In this document: piece after piece, positions 16,182 through 25,672 of the stretch
Layout: every line of letters begins with the position of its first letter
Numbering within the stretch: position 1 is the stretch's first letter
Virus record (IMG/VR): IMGVR_UViG_3300021957_000244
Coordinates: 1 to 26,609 of that record
Direction: 5' to 3' (one strand)
DNA: 26,609 nt
Source: a virus
Translations under genes and position numbers: made by a program
The notes under the pieces: model-generated
The model's input: the letters and a program-made list of their open reading frames with translations, nothing else
Told to the model about the DNA's origin: nothing
The model's database searches: none

Positions 16182-17183
16182 ATGCCAGATATCGAAATCG
16201 TAAAACTTAAATTAAGAAGGGGTACAGATGCTCAACGTGAGAGTGTAGTCCTTGAACAAGGTGAACTTGGTTATACAACAGACTCAAAAAGAGTATTTGT
16301 TGGTGACGGTTTCCTTTCAGGTGGTAATGTCTTAGGAGCTAAGAATCACCCACCAATGTATGTTGGTACAAGAACAGACCTTGCAGAGGCAGTTACTGGT
16401 GATATGGTGTATGAAGATAACCTTCTATATCAGCTTTCTGGTACTGATGCTACAATGCTTAGTGCTTGGACATTTGTTGGTACTCGTACTGATGGTACTA
16501 CACTTGACTATACAGGTGGTTTACTTGAACTTAAGGATGGTGGTATTACCATCGATAAGGTTTCTTCCGATTTCGTAGTACCTAATGGTGGTATTGAACT
16601 TACTTCAACAGGTCTTTCAGCTGCTATTGATAACTCAACCATTACAATTAATGGTTCAGGTAAAATGGAATCAACAAGAGTTAATATCAGTGCAGGTGAT
16701 ATTGGCTTAGGTCTTAGTGGTGGTGCTGGTGATCCGATTGGCGTTGATGTTACTGAAGCGTTTACATTTGCAGGTGGTAAGCTTGAGTTTGCTGCTGCAG
16801 GTACAGATACAGTTGATGGTGATGCTATTCAAGCAGCTGCTTTAGGTGAAGGTCTTGAGAAGAGTGGTTCTACTATTCGACTTGAGACAATTGGTGGTGG
16901 TACAATAAGCCCATTCAATACATCAGAGTTCGACTCAAAGGGTCGTGTAACATCTAGTAATAGTACTATTGAACAAAACCTTTCCGGTACATCTACAACA
17001 GGTGGTGGTGAGATCTTCTTCGGTTCTATGGATGCTGCTGATCCAGGTAATGAAGTAGTTGTTACTGCTCTATCAGGTAATGGTGCTGGAGGTGCTGTTA
17101 CAATATCTCTTTCATCAGCAGGCTTTATGCAAATAGCATCAGGCACTAATGGTAACTTTGCAATTCCAGTCTTTAAATTCTAA
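16182..17183 (+). CDS. Tail fibre protein with Mtd_N-like N-terminal domain
   Basis: 333 residues. Residues 6-50 ('KLKLRRGTDAQRES', 'EQGELGYTTDSKRVFVGDG') match the N-terminal domain named after the Bordetella phage major tropism determinant, a common anchor at the base of phage fibres. The rest is Gly/Ser/Thr-rich beta structure ('ISAGDIGLGLSGGAGDP'), as expected of a trimeric shaft. The end has no obvious receptor-binding tip. The N-terminus is paralogous to that of the next gene. There is a 12-base gap from the previous stop, no promoter and no Shine-Dalgarno sequence. Confidence 0.8.
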   Translation: MPDIEIVKLKLRRGTDAQRESVVLEQGELGYTTDSKRVFVGDGFLSGGNVLGAKNHPPMYVGTRTDLAEAVTGDMVYEDNLLYQLSGTDATMLSAWTFVGTRTDGTTLDYTGGLLELKDGGITIDKVSSDFVVPNGGIELTSTGLSAAIDNSTITINGSGKMESTRVNISAGDIGLGLSGGAGDPIGVDVTEAFTFAGGKLEFAAAGTDTVDGDAIQAAALGEGLEKSGSTIRLETIGGGTISPFNTSEFDSKGRVTSSNSTIEQNLSGTSTTGGGEIFFGSMDAADPGNEVVVTALSGNGAGGAVTISLSSAGFMQIASGTNGNFAIPVFKF

Positions 17184-17188
17184 TAATC

Positions 17189-18781
17189 ATGTCAAAGAAA
17201 ATCGAAATCCTCGAAAACACTCTTCTTAAACTTCTTGTACGTAGAGGTACAGATGCTGATCGTCAGCTTATAACCCTTGATCAAGGTGAGCTTGGCTTTA
17301 CTACAGATAGTAAAAGACTATTTGTTGGTGATGGTTCTACTCAAGGTGGTACGATAGCAGGTAATAAGTTCCTCGGTTCTTCTGCTAACCATGAGACGAT
17401 AACAGAAGGTGCTGATGGTGACTTTGCTTTTAACACCACAACCAATACCTTATATTCTAAGAATGGTAGTAATTGGGATCGTATTGCAGTTATCTTTGAA
17501 GCTGCTGATGGTTCAATCATTGTTGATGATGCTACTGGTACACTTAGAGTTGGTACTTTATCAGCTTCCAACTTTGCTGGTTCAACCGACCTTACTGGTA
17601 ACTCCATCGAGATGGTTGGTGGTAAGATTTCTTTGAGTGCTACTCAAATTAAGACTAATAGAGTTACTCCTAATACAACTTCACACCTTTACTTACCTCA
17701 GAACTTAAATATCAATGCTGTTGACTATCAGTTCCCTACTGGTGGTCTTGGTGCTTCAAATGCTTTCCTAAGAGCTGATGGTGCTGGTAACCTTAAGTGG
17801 TCAGCTCCAGAATCTAATGCTACTCTCTTCTTTAACTCTTCTGCAGCTGCTATTCCAGTAGGTACAGTTGTTGCTGCTGCAAGTGGTGCTCATATGCCTT
17901 CAGGATGGTTGCTTTGTAATGGTCAATCCGTTGCAGGTGCTGATTACCCAACTCTATCAGCTGTTATTGGTAAAACATATGGTGGTGGTTCAGTTAACTT
18001 TACTCTTCCAGACTATACAGATAGTGTTCATGTAGGTACTACAGACATTAGCTCCTTTACAGATGGTAACCTTACTAATGCAGGTGGTGACTATACAACA
18101 AAAGGAGTTGCTTACTTTATTAAAGCTCTTCCAGATAGTGTTTCTAACCCATCCTTTAGTGTTGAAGGTCTTAATGCTACTGTAAATGGTTCTGCTATTG
18201 GTGAAGGTGATTCATTCTCTCCAATTGCTGATGATGTTGTTATTGCTGCTCCAGTTCCTGGTTTAGAAGCTAACGATACAGCTGGTTCTGGTACATTTAC
18301 AACACAAGCTACTTACACTAAGTTCTGGGTAACAGGTTCCGGTTCTACTGGTGGTAGTGTTGCTGGTGGTGCTGCTTCTACAGTATATGGAGTTCTTTCA
18401 GCTCCAATCGGCACTTCAATTGCTTATACAGTTGGTGCTGGTCCTACTACAGCTCGTACAAATGGTAATGCTTCATTCTTATCTGTTGGCGGTACTGAAC
18501 TTGCTCGCTCATTTGGTGCTATTGCTCCAGCAAGAGACTCATGGGCAAGTGGACTTACTGCTAATGGTGGTTCTTCTCTTCCTACAAATGATTATGTCTT
18601 AAGTGTGCATATGCTTTCAGGTGCTTGGGGTGGTATGGATACCTCCTCTGGTGATGAAGAAGTGAATGGTAATGCTTCATTCTGGGGTGGTGCAGGTGCT
18701 CCTGGTGCTGCTAATCATAGTGTTGGTGGTTCTTATGAGAACTCAGCTGATGGTATGGTTAAGTTTGAGTGGGGAATGTAA
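17189..18781 (+). CDS. Tail fibre/adhesin: Mtd_N-like, tail-collar and Gly-rich tip
   Basis: 530 residues. Residues 10-60 repeat the Mtd_N-like anchor of its neighbour ('VRRGTDADRQL', 'DQGELGFTTDSKRLFVGDG'). Residues 220-288 form a tail-collar domain ('PVGTVVAAASG', 'MPSGWLLCNGQSV', 'DYPTLSAVIGKTYGG', 'NFTLPDY'). From about 350 to the end the protein is Gly/Ala/Ser-rich and closes with 'DGMVKFEWGM', like the Gly-rich beta-sandwich tips of phage adhesins. The order anchor-collar-tip suggests the receptor-contacting fibre. It is the last member of the unit started at 15555 and lies five bases after the previous stop. Confidence 0.82.
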   Translation: MSKKIEILENTLLKLLVRRGTDADRQLITLDQGELGFTTDSKRLFVGDGSTQGGTIAGNKFLGSSANHETITEGADGDFAFNTTTNTLYSKNGSNWDRIAVIFEAADGSIIVDDATGTLRVGTLSASNFAGSTDLTGNSIEMVGGKISLSATQIKTNRVTPNTTSHLYLPQNLNINAVDYQFPTGGLGASNAFLRADGAGNLKWSAPESNATLFFNSSAAAIPVGTVVAAASGAHMPSGWLLCNGQSVAGADYPTLSAVIGKTYGGGSVNFTLPDYTDSVHVGTTDISSFTDGNLTNAGGDYTTKGVAYFIKALPDSVSNPSFSVEGLNATVNGSAIGEGDSFSPIADDVVIAAPVPGLEANDTAGSGTFTTQATYTKFWVTGSGSTGGSVAGGAASTVYGVLSAPIGTSIAYTVGAGPTTARTNGNASFLSVGGTELARSFGAIAPARDSWASGLTANGGSSLPTNDYVLSVHMLSGAWGGMDTSSGDEEVNGNASFWGGAGAPGAANHSVGGSYENSADGMVKFEWGM

Positions 18782-18798
18782 TTTATCTCTTGTAAACG

Positions 18799-18826
18799 CC
18801 ATACACACGATTAAATAAGTGTATGG
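18799..18826 (+). repeat. Inverted repeat containing the start codon of the lectin-like gene
   Basis: CCATACAC and GTGTATGG are perfect 8-bp arms with a 12-base loop (ACGATTAAATAA). The ATG at 18823 lies inside the 3' arm and the late promoter lies in the loop. RNA from the local promoter would lack the 5' arm. Confidence 0.8.
18810..18817 (+). promoter_or_regulatory. Late promoter for the lectin/mucin-protease unit
   Basis: ATTAAATA, five bases (AGTGT), then the ATG at 18823. Predicted transcription start is the A of the ATG. The 18 bases CGATTAAATAAGTGTATG are identical to those at the 4684 promoter. Confidence 0.8.
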
Positions 18827-20157
18827 TATATCCAACTGGTCTCCCTGCCGATGCAGCTTCTATAGCTGTATTCGATGAAGGTATGTCTCCTGAATATGAT
18901 ATTACATGGTCATTTACTTATGAACTATCTAATACTACACCAGGTGATGAGATTGGCTTCTGCTTATTCCTTCAAGATGCTCTATCAGCATTAGTTGGTG
19001 GTGGTGTTGGTCCTGATGTTGGTTATACAGGTACAGATGATCTTGGTCTTAATGCCGAGCCTTTGCAAGGTAAAGTAGTTGGTGTAGGATTTGATACTTT
19101 AGGTGCATTTGGTTTACCTATCGATGATTATGGTAGTGGTGATACGAGAGATGGTCTTTCAGCTGTTAGTTTAAATGGTGTACATGTTAGAGATGCTGCT
19201 GGTAGTATTGTTTCTACTGAATCGGTATCAGCATTTGACCTTATTGAAGCAGGTAAGAAGACAGTTAGAGCAAGACTTGGTAACTATGGTAGGACATTAA
19301 CTGTAGACTATAAGTTACAAGGTCAAGAGTTCTTTACTCATATCCTTACTCAAGATGTTACTCTTACCTTTGATAGTTCTACAAGATATAGACCAGGTGT
19401 TTCCTTCGTTAAGCCTATTACTGCTGCTTCTGTAACTGGAGAGATTGTTGTTGATGGTTTTCACGTTGAAGGTAATCAAAATAGCATCAATGATGAAGAG
19501 TTAGCATTTACTCCAATTGTACCATTCACTAATAACACAGATGTTCTTGGTCCTGTACCTCAAGGTGTACCAGAGCAAGAAGATAAACCAGTACTCCCAT
19601 TCTTAGGTATGGAGCCTCATGTAGGTTGCCCAGATGGTTCTTGTGATATAGCTGTTAGTACAGCAGATGGCTTCTACCCTTCTACTTTCTTATACCAGAT
19701 GTCAGCATTTATTGGTGATGTTGAGACTTCTTGGTCAACTACCGGCGACCCATACCGCTTTATTATCACTCTTGATGGAGAAACTAAGCTTGATACAGGG
19801 TTTGTTGGTAATGCAGCATTCGATTACGAAGGTGCATCAAGATCTACATTCATTACCGGTATACTTTCATCAGCTAATCACGGTAGTTACCCAACTACCT
19901 CACTTGCTCCTGATGGTTACCCATATGTTAGTAGTACATTAACTACTGCTACAAGTTCATTCTATAAAGACTCTGATACATCAAGAGCTCTTGTTGAGGT
20001 ATACGAGCCTCTTTCATCATCTAACTGGGGCATTACTGTAGGTTGCCCATACTACACTCTCTCTTGCGGTGTTGAAGATGAGTACCTCTGCAGCTTAACC
20101 CAACAACATGAAACCCTTCGTAAGATTGTATTTACGAACTTAGATACCCTATATTAA
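18823..20157 (+). CDS. Legume-lectin-like (ConA-fold) protein with DTGFVGNAA domain
   Basis: 444 residues. Residues 20-215 resemble an L-type lectin: 'WSFTYELSN', '[14 protein letters not shown]', a Gly-rich turn, '[18 protein letters not shown]' and later strands. Residues 308-415 form a second module with landmarks '[10 protein letters not shown]', 'APDGYPYV', 'CPYYTLSC'. The next gene carries a diverged copy of this module. Several cysteines ([17 protein letters not shown]) suggest metal binding or disulfides in the particle. Probable virion-surface carbohydrate binding, inferred from fold pattern only. The stop is followed one base later by the next ATG, so the pair is probably made together. 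Confidence 0.75.
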   Translation: MVYPTGLPADAASIAVFDEGMSPEYDITWSFTYELSNTTPGDEIGFCLFLQDALSALVGGGVGPDVGYTGTDDLGLNAEPLQGKVVGVGFDTLGAFGLPIDDYGSGDTRDGLSAVSLNGVHVRDAAGSIVSTESVSAFDLIEAGKKTVRARLGNYGRTLTVDYKLQGQEFFTHILTQDVTLTFDSSTRYRPGVSFVKPITAASVTGEIVVDGFHVEGNQNSINDEELAFTPIVPFTNNTDVLGPVPQGVPEQEDKPVLPFLGMEPHVGCPDGSCDIAVSTADGFYPSTFLYQMSAFIGDVETSWSTTGDPYRFIITLDGETKLDTGFVGNAAFDYEGASRSTFITGILSSANHGSYPTTSLAPDGYPYVSSTLTTATSSFYKDSDTSRALVEVYEPLSSSNWGITVGCPYYTLSCGVEDEYLCSLTQQHETLRKIVFTNLDTLY

Positions 20158-20158
20158 A

Positions 20159-23100
20159 ATGGCCAGAGACTTAGTAACAGCACTTAATGATTCCGCATTC
20201 GCAGTAATTAACGGATATGATGCATCGACGGATAAGCCGATGTATAATAACTTTCCGGATGTTGATACATTAGAGAGAAATGAAGATAACTGGATGCATG
20301 ACCTCGTTGGTGCTACTGGTATTCCTCCTCTCAACAATAAAACCTTTCCAGGTTATGTTGATGGTGCTATCTATGGTGGTATTCTCTTAACACCAAGGCA
20401 TATGATGTTCACACGTCATGCTTTTGTCCAACCTAACTCGGTTATCTACTTCTACGGTAGAGACAATACTAAGTATACACGTACAATTACTCACACTGCT
20501 TCACCAGCTCCTACAGCTTCGAGTGGTGGTTATTCTCAAGCATATGGTGACTACTATATTGCACTTCTTGATAGTGATCTTCCTTCTGACATTGAGCCTC
20601 TCAAAGTTTTCCCACCTGATCTTTACAAGTACTTTAAACCATCAGAGTTTATCTCCAATACTAAGTGGTTTGGTTATCCTAATGATTGTACTTTTGTATC
20701 AACTGATCAAGAGGAGAAGTCTATACTACATAGAATCTCTACAATCGAATTTGGTGTAGCTACTGGAATGGGATTTGATTCTCACCCTGACGAGTTTAAT
20801 CAAGATGGTAATAGTAGCATCAACTTCTCTGCTCCATATGATAGCGACTTACAAGCTTGGTACGAGAATAAGATTGCTGGTGACTCAGGTTCACCTAACA
20901 TGGCTCTTATCGATGATGAGCTTATCTTCTTAGGTGTTACTTCAACTACAGGTGACTTTGATAGTATTACTAACCTTCGTTCTTATAATGATGTCAATAG
21001 AATGATTGTTAATGCTGATGCTTCAGCAGGTATTAGCACCGGTTATTCTCTTACTCAGTACAACATGGCTGGCTTTAAGCAATACAATATTACTGATAGA
21101 GAGTATACTTATATTGGTAATGATATTAGTAATGGAACGCTAATTCAATATCGTGGTAGTGTAACTGATCATAACAGCTATCACTACTCTATTCCTTATG
21201 CTGCTTCTTCTATTGTACGTACAGATCCTCGAGATAACTCACAGACATTCCTTAATGTAAATAGTATCTCTACAAGTACTCAAAAATGGGTTGGAGCTGC
21301 TTATGCATCTAACAAGCGTATCTATGCTGCACCGCATGCTGCTTACGGACCACTTATTATTGATACCACAGACCCAAGTAACGTTACTGTTGATACTATT
21401 AACGTGGGTTATGGTTTACAGACAAGAGGTATTGGTCTTCTTGATAACGGTAATGGTGTTGGTGCTGCATACTTAGCATCTTATAGTGGATCTGAGTCTA
21501 CTAAGAAGTTTACTTTCGATGCTGATGGTAATGAGTCAGCAGTTACTACTATTCCTTATACAGTACCTGAATCGGAGTTTGAAGATGATCGTTCAAATCA
21601 GTATGCAAATGATATAGCCAACTATCCTTTCATCTATCGTTCGTTCTGGGGTGCAGTTAATGGTGGTAACAATAAGATGTACGTTATACCTTATGGTTCA
21701 AGTCGTGTACAGGTTATTGACCTTAACGATGACTCGGTTTCCTTTATTAGTACAGAGCTTACAGGTCTTGCTGATATGGATACTTCTACTCCAGCAACAA
21801 CAGACTTCTTTTTCTTACGTTGTCCTCAATGGAACAAGTACAAAGGTGGTGTTCTTGCTTCTAATGGTTGTATCTACACACATGGTACTCATGCTCGTGG
21901 TGTTCTTAAGATTGATACGTCAAATGATACAGTAACTGAGGTACCTTATCCACATACTCTTGTACATTACATGACTGCTGGTTATACCGGTGCTGAAGAA
22001 GTACGAGGTGCATCATGGGGTAGACAATCAGCAAGTTTGTTCTCCGTATTAGGACCAGATGGTAAAGTTTATAACACACCTTGGAACCTTCCTTTCCAGA
22101 TCTCGATTGATCCTACGAATGACTCTATTGCTTACCAGGCTCTTAGTTCTGTTCTTGACGAAGATGCTTCTGGAGCTGACTTAGCTTGGTATACAGATGG
22201 TTCATTAATGAATCAGCAAATCTTTATGGCACCTGGTGAAGCAGATCGTGTTCTTGAGATTGGCTTTGATGGTTATTCACCAGCTGCTTACTCATCAGTT
22301 ACTCCATATAGTCCACCTGCTGTATCACCATCACAAACCGGTACACCAACTCCTACCGGTACAGGTACACCAACTCCTACACAGACTAATACACCAACAC
22401 AAACACCTACTAATGGTAATGTTGGTGTAACACCTACTCCTACAGCTTCTAATACTCAGACACCTACTCCACAAGCTACTAATCCAGTAACACCAACTGC
22501 TACACCGAGTAGTTCAAGAATTGTTTCACCTTCTCCAACACAGACAGGTACACCAACTAACACTCCTACAGGTACTGGTACTCCAACACCTACTCAAACG
22601 AAGCCAAACACTACTGGCACTCCTACTCCTACCATCTCACATACACAGACCGGTACTCCTACACCAACTCAGACACCAACAGTTACTCCTACTAACAACA
22701 ATGATCGTTGTGTAAGACTTACTTACGATGTTGAAGATGGACCAGATCGTTTCATTGTTAAGTATAAAGGTACTACTATTATCGATACTGGTTTTGTTGG
22801 TAACGCTGCTTATGTCTATGGTGGTTATAAGAGACAAGTCTTTGTTGATGCATTAGTTAAAGAAGGACTTGATTTCACTGGTACTACTCTTGCTGATGAT
22901 GGATATCCAGTTGTTGACACTGTTACAGAAGGGTTCAAAGAGTCTATTCAATCAATCTTTAATGAGACAGATGCTTATGTAACTATTCAATCACCTGTTC
23001 ATGATAAACCAGGTTGGACATATACTCTTAACTGTCCTATGATGTGTGTATCACCTACACCTACACAGACAGCTACACCTACTGGTACAAGTACACCAAC

Positions 23101-24733
23101 TCCTACACAGACATCAACTACAGCGTATGTAGCACCGTCTAATCCATCAGCTACTCCTACAGGTACAGCTACTCCGACCCCTACTCCAACGAGTACCCCT
23201 CAAGCTACTGTAACCTTTACACCGTCTCAGACATCTACTCCTACACCTACAGGTACTGCTACTCCAACAGCATCACCAAGTGTATCTCCTTCAATAAGTA
23301 ATACTCCAAGTGGTACTCCAAGTCCAAGTGTTACACCATCCCCGAGTGGTACACCTGCTTCTTCTTACTCTCCTTGCCCAAGTCCTTCGGTAACATCAAG
23401 TGTTACTCCATCTCCTACACCTTCACCGAGTAAGACACCAAGTCCGAGTCCTACTCCAAGTAGTAGTGGCTCTCCTTCACCTTCACCACCACCTTCACCA
23501 AGTGTGACACCAAGTGGTAGTGGTTCACCCTCACCAAGTAGCACTCCAGCTCCCTCACCATCAGGTACTCCTGCAGCAAGCAGCTCGCCTGATCCAAGTA
23601 GCACTCCAGCCCCGTCACCAAGTGGTACTCCAGCTGCAAGTAGTTCACCTGATCCAAGTAGTACACCGGCTCCTTCTCCGAGCGGTACACCTGCAGCAAG
23701 TAGCTCTCCTGATCCAAGTAGCACCCCGGCGCCATCACCATCAGGTACTCCAGCTGCGAGTAGTTCACCAGATCCTAGTAGTACACCAGCACCATCCCCG
23801 AGTGGTACGCCAGCGGCTAGCAGCTCTCCTGACCCTAGTAGTACGCCAGCACCATCTCCTAGTGGTACACCTGCGGCAAGTAGTTCGCCAGATCCAAGTA
23901 GTACGCCAGCACCATCTCCGACACCTACCCCATCACCAAGTCAGACTCCAACATATAGTCTTGTTAGTAACTTCTTTGCTATTAATGAAGGTGAGACGGT
24001 TGTTATAACTCTTACAACAACAGCTGTTGCTGATGGTACATTAGTTCCATATACAATCACTGGTATTGATGCAGATGACATTGCACAACCTTTAACTGGT
24101 AACTTTACAGTCAATAATAATCAAGGTGCGCGTTTCATTACAGCAGTTGAAGATAGTAAAACAGAAGGTACTGAGACAATGCTCTTAACTCTTGATGGTC
24201 CAGGTACGACTATTAGTGTTGCTATTATTGACTCATCAAGAGACCCATCACCTACACCTACTTCTTCACCTACACCGAGTGTTACTCCATCGGTTACACC
24301 AAGTAAGTCTCCGACACCAACTCCTACTCCAAGTACTTCAGCTCCAGGTTCAACAACATATAGTCTTACTTCTGACTTTAACGTTATCTACGAAGGTAAT
24401 AGTGTTACTGTTACCCTTAATACTACAAATGTTGCAGATGGAACAAACGTACCGTATGCAGTAAGTGGTATTAGCAGTGGTGATATTACTCAAGCTTCAA
24501 CAGGTAACTTTACCATTAATGGTGGTACAGATTCAGCTATCTTCTCTGCTGTTGATGATGGTATTGTTGAAGGTACTGAGACAATGAGAGTACAAATTAA
24601 TGGAGCGTTTGGTGACTTTATCGATATTTCTATTCTCGATAATCCAGTTGATCCAAGTCCTACACCGAGTCCTACACCAAGTGTTACTCCAAGTGCTTCA
24701 CTACCAGGTGGCACTCCTACACCTACTCCATAA
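20159..24733 (+). CDS. Giant mosaic virion protein: trypsin-like protease, propeller, mucin-like tracts, Calx-beta-like domains
   Basis: 1524 residues. Residues 1-290 read as a trypsin/chymotrypsin-fold domain: '[17 protein letters not shown]' with candidate His87, '[13 protein letters not shown]' with candidate Asp131, and GDSGSP at 241-246 with Ser243 followed by 'LIFLGVTST'. Residues 320-720 look like a beta-propeller ('[12 protein letters not shown]', '[13 protein letters not shown]'). About 718-848 is Thr/Pro-rich (GTPTPTQT repeats). Residues 851-963 repeat the DTGFVGNAA module of the previous gene. About 965-1264 is Ser/Pro/Thr-rich with a 20-residue repeat at 1127-1254. Two Calx-beta-like modules start at 1265 and 1400, each with 'EGTETM', and the tail ends in PTPTP. 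There is no signal peptide or membrane segment, so it is probably a particle protein. It could be a host-surface protease, a self-processing adhesin, or an inactive fold. Confidence 0.8.
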   Translation: MARDLVTALNDSAFAVINGYDASTDKPMYNNFPDVDTLERNEDNWMHDLVGATGIPPLNNKTFPGYVDGAIYGGILLTPRHMMFTRHAFVQPNSVIYFYGRDNTKYTRTITHTASPAPTASSGGYSQAYGDYYIALLDSDLPSDIEPLKVFPPDLYKYFKPSEFISNTKWFGYPNDCTFVSTDQEEKSILHRISTIEFGVATGMGFDSHPDEFNQDGNSSINFSAPYDSDLQAWYENKIAGDSGSPNMALIDDELIFLGVTSTTGDFDSITNLRSYNDVNRMIVNADASAGISTGYSLTQYNMAGFKQYNITDREYTYIGNDISNGTLIQYRGSVTDHNSYHYSIPYAASSIVRTDPRDNSQTFLNVNSISTSTQKWVGAAYASNKRIYAAPHAAYGPLIIDTTDPSNVTVDTINVGYGLQTRGIGLLDNGNGVGAAYLASYSGSESTKKFTFDADGNESAVTTIPYTVPESEFEDDRSNQYANDIANYPFIYRSFWGAVNGGNNKMYVIPYGSSRVQVIDLNDDSVSFISTELTGLADMDTSTPATTDFFFLRCPQWNKYKGGVLASNGCIYTHGTHARGVLKIDTSNDTVTEVPYPHTLVHYMTAGYTGAEEVRGASWGRQSASLFSVLGPDGKVYNTPWNLPFQISIDPTNDSIAYQALSSVLDEDASGADLAWYTDGSLMNQQIFMAPGEADRVLEIGFDGYSPAAYSSVTPYSPPAVSPSQTGTPTPTGTGTPTPTQTNTPTQTPTNGNVGVTPTPTASNTQTPTPQATNPVTPTATPSSSRIVSPSPTQTGTPTNTPTGTGTPTPTQTKPNTTGTPTPTISHTQTGTPTPTQTPTVTPTNNNDRCVRLTYDVEDGPDRFIVKYKGTTIIDTGFVGNAAYVYGGYKRQVFVDALVKEGLDFTGTTLADDGYPVVDTVTEGFKESIQSIFNETDAYVTIQSPVHDKPGWTYTLNCPMMCVSPTPTQTATPTGTSTPTPTQTSTTAYVAPSNPSATPTGTATPTPTPTSTPQATVTFTPSQTSTPTPTGTATPTASPSVSPSISNTPSGTPSPSVTPSPSGTPASSYSPCPSPSVTSSVTPSPTPSPSKTPSPSPTPSSSGSPSPSPPPSPSVTPSGSGSPSPSSTPAPSPSGTPAASSSPDPSSTPAPSPSGTPAASSSPDPSSTPAPSPSGTPAASSSPDPSSTPAPSPSGTPAASSSPDPSSTPAPSPSGTPAASSSPDPSSTPAPSPSGTPAASSSPDPSSTPAPSPTPTPSPSQTPTYSLVSNFFAINEGETVVITLTTTAVADGTLVPYTITGIDADDIAQPLTGNFTVNNNQGARFITAVEDSKTEGTETMLLTLDGPGTTISVAIIDSSRDPSPTPTSSPTPSVTPSVTPSKSPTPTPTPSTSAPGSTTYSLTSDFNVIYEGNSVTVTLNTTNVADGTNVPYAVSGISSGDITQASTGNFTINGGTDSAIFSAVDDGIVEGTETMRVQINGAFGDFIDISILDNPVDPSPTPSPTPSVTPSASLPGGTPTPTP
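22310..22700 (+). repeat. Degenerate Thr/Pro minisatellite (GTPTPTQT-type)
   Basis: Repeated ACACCAACTCCTAC-like and ACAGAC/GGTACA blocks encode GTPTPT and TPTQT units in an irregular order. The tract joins the propeller to the DTGFVGNAA module and is likely an extended, possibly O-glycosylated linker. Confidence 0.85.
23537..23920 (+). repeat. 60-bp in-frame tandem repeat encoding [20 protein letters not shown]
   Basis: Six full units and a 24-bp seventh. All full units encode exactly the same 20 residues, yet the DNA differs between units at many synonymous positions, including TCN/AGY serine switches (TCA versus AGT or AGC) that need more than one change. It lies in the Ser/Pro-rich stalk of the 1524 aa protein. 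Confidence 0.95.
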
Positions 24734-24736
24734 ATA
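24729..24736 (+). promoter_or_regulatory. Late promoter for the glycosyltransferase gene, overlapping the previous stop codon
   Basis: CATAAATA contains the TAA stop (24731-24733) of the 1524 aa gene. It is followed by six bases (TAAGGG) and the ATG at 24743. Predicted transcription start is on or next to the ATG. Confidence 0.7.
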
Positions 24737-24742
24737 TAAGGG

Positions 24743-25615
24743 ATGACTCCTATCGTTACTCTAACGACTATACCGTCGAGGCTTTCGTATGAAGGCAATG
24801 CGTGTAGTTTAAAAGACACAATTGCTTCGTTATTGAACCAATCTCATTCAGATCTTGAGGTGTGGTTGAATGTACCTTGGGTAATGGCAAGGGATGATGT
24901 TAGGTATGTTATACCTGAATGGGCATCTGAGCTTACAGAGAGTGATCCAAGGTTTAAGATCAATAGATGTGATGATCAAGGTAGTGCTACTAAGCTTCTA
25001 CCTACTCTTACCCTTGTTGATACCCCAGGTCAAGTCATTATTGTTGTAGATGATGACCATATATACCATGTAGACATGGTTAAAGAGCATCTTAGGCATA
25101 GAGAAACATGGCCAGAGTTTGCTATTGGTTATGATGGTCAACGATCACGTGATCCAGAGCATTCTGGTAGAGCATGTATCTTTGATGATCCTCGAGACCA
25201 TTGGTGTAGTGCACACGGCTTGAATATATACGTTGATATACTTCAGCATTACAAGTCAGTATCGTATACCCGTGGTATGTTTAGGAGAGACTTTAATGAC
25301 TTCTGGAGAGAGTATAAAATATGGTGTGATGATACAGTTATTGCTGCTTATATGAGTAAGCATAGAATACCAAGAGTAGTTCCTGCTGTTGAGAGTGAGA
25401 GACATCACAAAGACTTTACTCACGAAGAATGGCAACAAGCTTGTTGTAGTCCTACCTTTCCAGTTGATGGTAATACCTCTCATGAGCGTGAAGAAGGTTG
25501 TACAATACCAAGAGATCTTAATGAAGAAGATGATCTAAAGACTTTACTATACAAAGAGTATATTGATAAAGGGTATGATGATGTTGAACTTGCATCCATT
25601 GATGATGCATACTAA
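24743..25615 (+). CDS. GT-A-type glycosyltransferase with DxD motif
   Basis: 290 residues. The N-terminal strand 'PIVTLTTIPSRL' opens a GT-A nucleotide-sugar fold. 'DQGSATKLLPTL' (78-89) and 'QVIIVVDDDHIY' with Asp103-Asp105 (the metal/nucleotide DxD) match a family with 'GPATKLL' and 'VDDD-IY' landmarks that I recall from marine phages and microbes. 'WCDDTVIAAYMSKHRIP' (194-210) fits the later acidic motif. It probably transfers a sugar from a nucleotide donor in the infected cell. The acceptor is unknown; the Ser/Thr/Pro-rich protein encoded directly upstream is an attractive candidate, and lipopolysaccharide or another virion protein are alternatives. It has its own late promoter and a hairpin beyond its stop. 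Confidence 0.85.
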   Translation: MTPIVTLTTIPSRLSYEGNACSLKDTIASLLNQSHSDLEVWLNVPWVMARDDVRYVIPEWASELTESDPRFKINRCDDQGSATKLLPTLTLVDTPGQVIIVVDDDHIYHVDMVKEHLRHRETWPEFAIGYDGQRSRDPEHSGRACIFDDPRDHWCSAHGLNIYVDILQHYKSVSYTRGMFRRDFNDFWREYKIWCDDTVIAAYMSKHRIPRVVPAVESERHHKDFTHEEWQQACCSPTFPVDGNTSHEREEGCTIPRDLNEEDDLKTLLYKEYIDKGYDDVELASIDDAY

Positions 25616-25649
25616 GAGAGAGCCGGCCCAACAACAAGCCGACTCTCTT
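25616..25649. terminator. Hairpin between convergent genes, putative bidirectional terminator
   Basis: CGGC/GCCG pairs above a C/A mismatch and then GAGAGA/TCTCTC, with a 10-base loop (CCAACAACAA). It begins directly after the stop of the glycosyltransferase gene, and the leftward gene ends at 25673. The T-tracts are poor, so strength is uncertain. Confidence 0.65.
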
Positions 25650-25672
25650 AGTTATGAACAACAACGTAAAGT

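Noticed and set aside
16182-18781. Diversity-generating retroelement suggested by the Mtd_N-like anchors
   Set aside because: No reverse transcriptase gene or template/variable repeat pair is visible in the window, and the Mtd_N domain alone is common in fibres without such systems.
23365-23768. Long minus-strand open frames opposite the Ser/Pro repeat
   Set aside because: They are antisense shadows of the 60-bp repeat, with low-complexity Gly/Leu-type products, no start context and no neighbours on that strand.
23537-23920. Possible CRISPR array because of the 60-bp period
   Set aside because: There are no unique spacers; the entire period is repeated and in frame, and the product is a regular peptide repeat.
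24737-24742. AAGGG before the glycosyltransferase ATG as a Shine-Dalgarno site
   Set aside because: It directly abuts the ATG, too close for normal pairing, and would fall outside the predicted leaderless transcript.
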